From NCBI RefSeq assembly GCF_001238275.1, contig NZ_LGTB01000007.1:1-64000 (forward strand): a stretch of 64,000 bases of DNA. Reading direction: 5' to 3'. Shown one piece after another: positions 61,817-64,000 of the stretch. The notes below the pieces were generated by a model. It made no database searches, was not told the DNA's origin, and worked only from the letters and a program-made list of their open reading frames with translations. This DNA comes from Bradyrhizobium viridifuturi (GTDB lineage: Bacteria; Pseudomonadota; Alphaproteobacteria; Rhizobiales; Xanthobacteraceae). Position numbers and translations under genes: made by a program. The first letter of the stretch is position 1, and the number at the start of each line of letters is the position of its first letter.

Positions 61817-62540
61817 TCAATATTTGTATCGATTCCAATCAGGCATTCTCGACCCCGTTGGCTTGCCGTGAAGCCAATACAAATAGCTCCCATCCCAAGA
61901 TCCAACCCACGCTCGATAATCTGGAGTTTTCTGGGAATAGGCTTTCGCGTTGTCTATATCTCCATCACTTTCAAGCTGATTTTCCCAGTGCATGTGCCCA
62001 CGTGCCACCGCACCGCTGTCGCCACGCCCCACACCACCGCCGAGCGCGCCGTCTTGGAATCCACGCGCTATCTGATCGTAGTAATATAGTCCGTTGCGCT
62101 TATGAATTTCCACGCTCAACTCCGGGATGAAGCCCCTCCTCTTGGTCTCTTCCGGGTAATGTTGGGTACCAAGGTCTATCATTTCCTTGCGGGCAGCGTC
62201 CCATGCGCGTTCCGCGCTCTCGAAACCGATCCCCGCATTGCGGCTCGGATAGTCACCACCTTCGTCGCCGCCGAAACGCTTGATGCCGACGATGCCACCC
62301 GATCCGCTGGGGCTGTTGCCAGTCGCCGGCCCGTTGAGGCCGGGTTGACCGGCTCCTGTCGCAGGCTGTTGCAGTTGGGTTTGCGGCTGTGGCTGCTGGT
62401 TGAGCCGGTGTCGGCGGCTGTTGAAACTGCGCCTGTTGAGCAGGGCCATCCGCGGCGAACGGATCGTGGTCAACGGGAACGAGCGAGTAGTCATCGAAGT
62501 CCGGCTGATGGTCCACCGACACCAGAGAGTAATCAGGCAT
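61817..62540 (-). pseudogene. JAMM/DUF4329-like putative effector with DYSLVxVDH N-terminus (one frame break)
   Basis: The ATG at 62540 follows AGGTGATGATC. The N-terminus duplicates a nine-residue motif (DYSLVSVDHQP then DYSLVPVDHDPF). A P/Q/A-rich linker follows. The frame breaks near 62399-62401, where one extra C separates the head from QQPQPQTQLQQPATG. A G/S-rich linker leads to the C-terminal domain: ESAERAWDAARKEM, SVEIHKRNGLYYYDQIARG, and a candidate metalloprotease site HMHWENQLESDGDIDNAKAY (H-x-H, then S-x-x-D), with YRAWVGSWDGSYLYWLHG at the end. That order resembles JAMM/DUF4329-type peptidase domains of polymorphic toxins. About 240 residues when repaired. Function is inference. 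Confidence 0.55.
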
Positions 62541-62626
62541 GATCATCACCTACAGATATTGCGGACACGTCGGATGAGCCCGTGCGTGATCGCACCTCGC
62601 GGAGAGGGCTGGGTTGGCTTTGGATG

Positions 62627-62663
62627 TTTGAAGGCAAGTGCTTGAAGGCAAAGTGCTTGAAGG
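62627..62663. repeat. Short tandem repeat, three units of about 14-15 bp
   Basis: TTTGAAGGCAAGTG, CTTGAAGGCAAAGTG and CTTGAAGG follow one another. It lies about 90 bases upstream of the effector start, in the leader after the small terminator. Confidence 0.6.
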
Positions 62664-62813
62664 ATGGCTTGCGCAATGGCGTGGAAGTGTCGCTTCCGGC
62701 TCGGCTTGCCCATCGTCTTCGCCAGGCGCCCGTCTGTCGGTGGGGCGGCCCTGGCTATCAGCCAGTTAGGCTAGCTGCGGCGGCCAATTTCGGCGCGCTC
62801 GGCAGTCTGATGC

Positions 62814-62846
62814 AAAAAGCCCGCAGCGGCTTTTCCGGTGCGGGCT
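62814..62846 (-). terminator. Rho-independent terminator (minus strand)
   Basis: Read on the minus strand, AGCCCGCA / TGCGGGCT form an eight-base stem with a loop of about 13 bases, immediately followed by a run of five T. A full promoter lies only 20-50 bases upstream, so the transcript it ends is about 45-50 nucleotides long. Confidence 0.75.
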
Positions 62847-62865
62847 CAATTGTTGCGATGATGAA

Positions 62866-62895
62866 AATGTATCGGTGAGTTGCCCGACGTGTCAA
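62866..62895 (-). promoter_or_regulatory. Sigma-70-type promoter of a very short transcript or attenuated leader
   Basis: TTGACA at 62895-62890 and TACATT at 62871-62866 on the minus strand, separated by 18 bases. The start point would be near 62859, about 320 bases before the effector ATG at 62540. The terminator at 62814-62846 interrupts this path. The rest of 62547-63205 shows no gene I can support. Confidence 0.6.
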
Positions 62896-63205
62896 CTCTT
62901 CGACGCGCAGATTTGTTCGACAGGCAGATTGCAGAGCGGCGGGAGAAGCTGGAATAACAACCGCACGGCAATGCCTGTCCTTGCCTGGCGCCACCCCTGC
63001 AGAAACCATGGGTCGGAGCGATGAGCAGTCAGGCAGCTCGCAGGGCACAACAGCGCGGCGGATTGCGCCGGCGTGCAAGTCTTTCGCCGACGCCAAATCT
63101 GCCGTAATTATTCGCCACAAGCCGTCAATCCCGCCTTCCGCTGCGGCGATGCATTCGCTAAAGCCAGCGGCATTGTTCCTCCGCATTTCCACGAGGCCGT
63201 TTCTG

Positions 63206-64000
63206 ATGTTTCCGAAGCCGAAATCCGCGCTGGTCCCGAACACCTATGCCTTCGAATCCGAGCCGATGGTGAAGTCGACCGGGTTTCGCGAGTACGACGC
63301 GCGCTGGCTGTTCAACAAGGAAATCAACCTGATGGGCGTGCAGGCGCTGGGCATGGGGCTCGGCGCGCTGATCGCGGAGCTCGGCGTCAAGCAGGAGATC
63401 GTCACCGGGCATGATTTCCGCGGCTACTCGGCCTCGATCAAATACGCGCTGATCTCGGGTCTGATGGCGGCGGGCTGCAAGGTGCACGACATCGGGCTCG
63501 CGGTGACGCCGATGGCGTATTTCGCGCAGTTCGATCTCGACGTGCCCTGCGTCGCGATGGTCACCGCCTCGCACAACGACAATGGCTGGACCGGCGTCAA
63601 GATGGGTGCCAACCGTCCGCTCACCTTCGGCCCCGACGAGATGACGCGGCTGAAAGAGATCGTGCTGAATGCCGCATTCAACAACAAGGCCGGCGGCTCC
63701 TACCAGTTTCACGAGAACTATCCGGCGCGCTACATCGCCGACCTCACCAGCCGGCCGAAGCTGAAGCGCAAGCTGAAGGTGGTGGCGCCTGCGGCAACGG
63801 CACCGCGGGCGCGTTCGCGCCGCAGGTGCTGGAGGCGATCGGCTGCGATGTGATCCCGCTCGACACCGAGCTCGATCACACCTTCCCGAAATACAATCCG
63901 AATCCGGAAGACATGGAGATGCTGCACGCGATCCGCGATGCGGTGCTGGCGCACAAGGCCGATGTCGGGCTCGGCTTCGACGGCGACGGCGATCGCTGCG
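63206..64000 (+). pseudogene. Phosphomannomutase/phosphoglucomutase (partial; one-base frameshift)
   Basis: Starts at the ATG at 63206 and runs off the right edge. Alpha-D-phosphohexomutase family: FREYDARWLFNKEINLMGVQALG at the N-terminus, the phosphoserine loop VTASHNDNGWTGVKMG with Ser122, and DGDGDR, the metal-binding loop, at the edge. The frame breaks near 63787 after KLKRKLKVV; the next frame continues ACGNGTAGAFAPQVLEAIGCDVIPLD. It interconverts hexose-1- and hexose-6-phosphates for surface polysaccharide synthesis. The break is probably a sequence error like the others. Confidence 0.88.

Noticed and set aside
62758..63243. 161-codon minus-strand frame
   Set aside because: It covers a clear promoter and a rho-independent terminator, so it is unlikely to be translated.

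Overview
The window reads as chromosomal DNA of a Bradyrhizobium-type alphaproteobacterium (Nitrobacteraceae). This rests on strong G/C bias at third codon positions, many transporters and oxidoreductases, a Sox thiosulfate-oxidation cluster, a cyanide-insensitive type bd oxidase, and several families of short palindromic intergenic repeats of the kind that litter Bradyrhizobium genomes. The genus call is inference. No rRNA, tRNA, CRISPR array, complete IS element or phage was seen.

Layout. 0-1.6 kb: N-terminal part of a large cadherin-repeat secreted protein (minus strand, runs off the left edge). 2.4-6.8 kb: two-gene RND efflux pump. 7.1-8.3 kb: orphan LivK-type binding protein. 8.5-14 kb: MAPEG protein, then a minus-strand ABC ATPase / FtsX-like permease / secreted lipocalin-like protein set resembling Agrobacterium AttE-H, and a secreted methyltransferase. 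14.2-24.3 kb: MFS permease, D-aminoacylase-type amidohydrolase, ClC channel with CBS domains, CYTH-CHAD protein, second MFS permease, ATP-grasp protein. 24.5-29.8 kb: a corrinoid-uptake locus, with btuB behind a cobalamin riboswitch on the minus strand and btuCDF diverging from it. 29.9-36.4 kb: minus-strand sulfur-oxidation operon soxX-Y-Z-A-K-B, two periplasmic DsrE-like proteins and a persulfide dioxygenase-rhodanese fusion. 36.7-47.4 kb: methyltransferases, an orphan HicB-like antitoxin, two MFS permeases, a MerR regulator with a SoxR-like operator, a VOC protein, a carboxymuconolactone-decarboxylase-like protein and a pair of acyl-CoA dehydrogenases. 47.7-53.5 kb: amino-acid binding protein, L,D-transpeptidase, cioAB plus a 42-residue DUF2474 protein, and a thioredoxin/CcdA pair. 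53.7-58.6 kb: ECF sigma factor with a possible 46-residue companion, acyltransferase, HrpB helicase. 58.9-61 kb: NCS1 permease and an aspartic protease. 61.3-62.5 kb: a visibly A/T-richer accessory islet holding a JAMM-like putative effector followed by a secreted cysteine-rich protein. The right edge holds a truncated phosphomannomutase/phosphoglucomutase.

How the genes work together. The Sox genes, DsrE-like proteins and persulfide dioxygenase form one sulfur-oxidation unit: SoxXA loads thiosulfate onto SoxYZ, SoxB releases sulfate, and the dioxygenase removes persulfide. SoxCD is not in the window. The Btu genes form a B12-repressible import system. CioAB with its small subunit, followed upstream by a CcdA/thioredoxin pair, points to membrane and periplasmic redox functions.

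A caution about the sequence itself: at least six conserved genes (btuB, the persulfide dioxygenase gene, soxB, cioB, hrpB, phosphomannomutase) and both islet genes are each interrupted by single-base indels that restore a canonical protein when repaired. So many in housekeeping-type genes suggests consensus errors rather than true pseudogenes, and the frameshift calls should be read that way.
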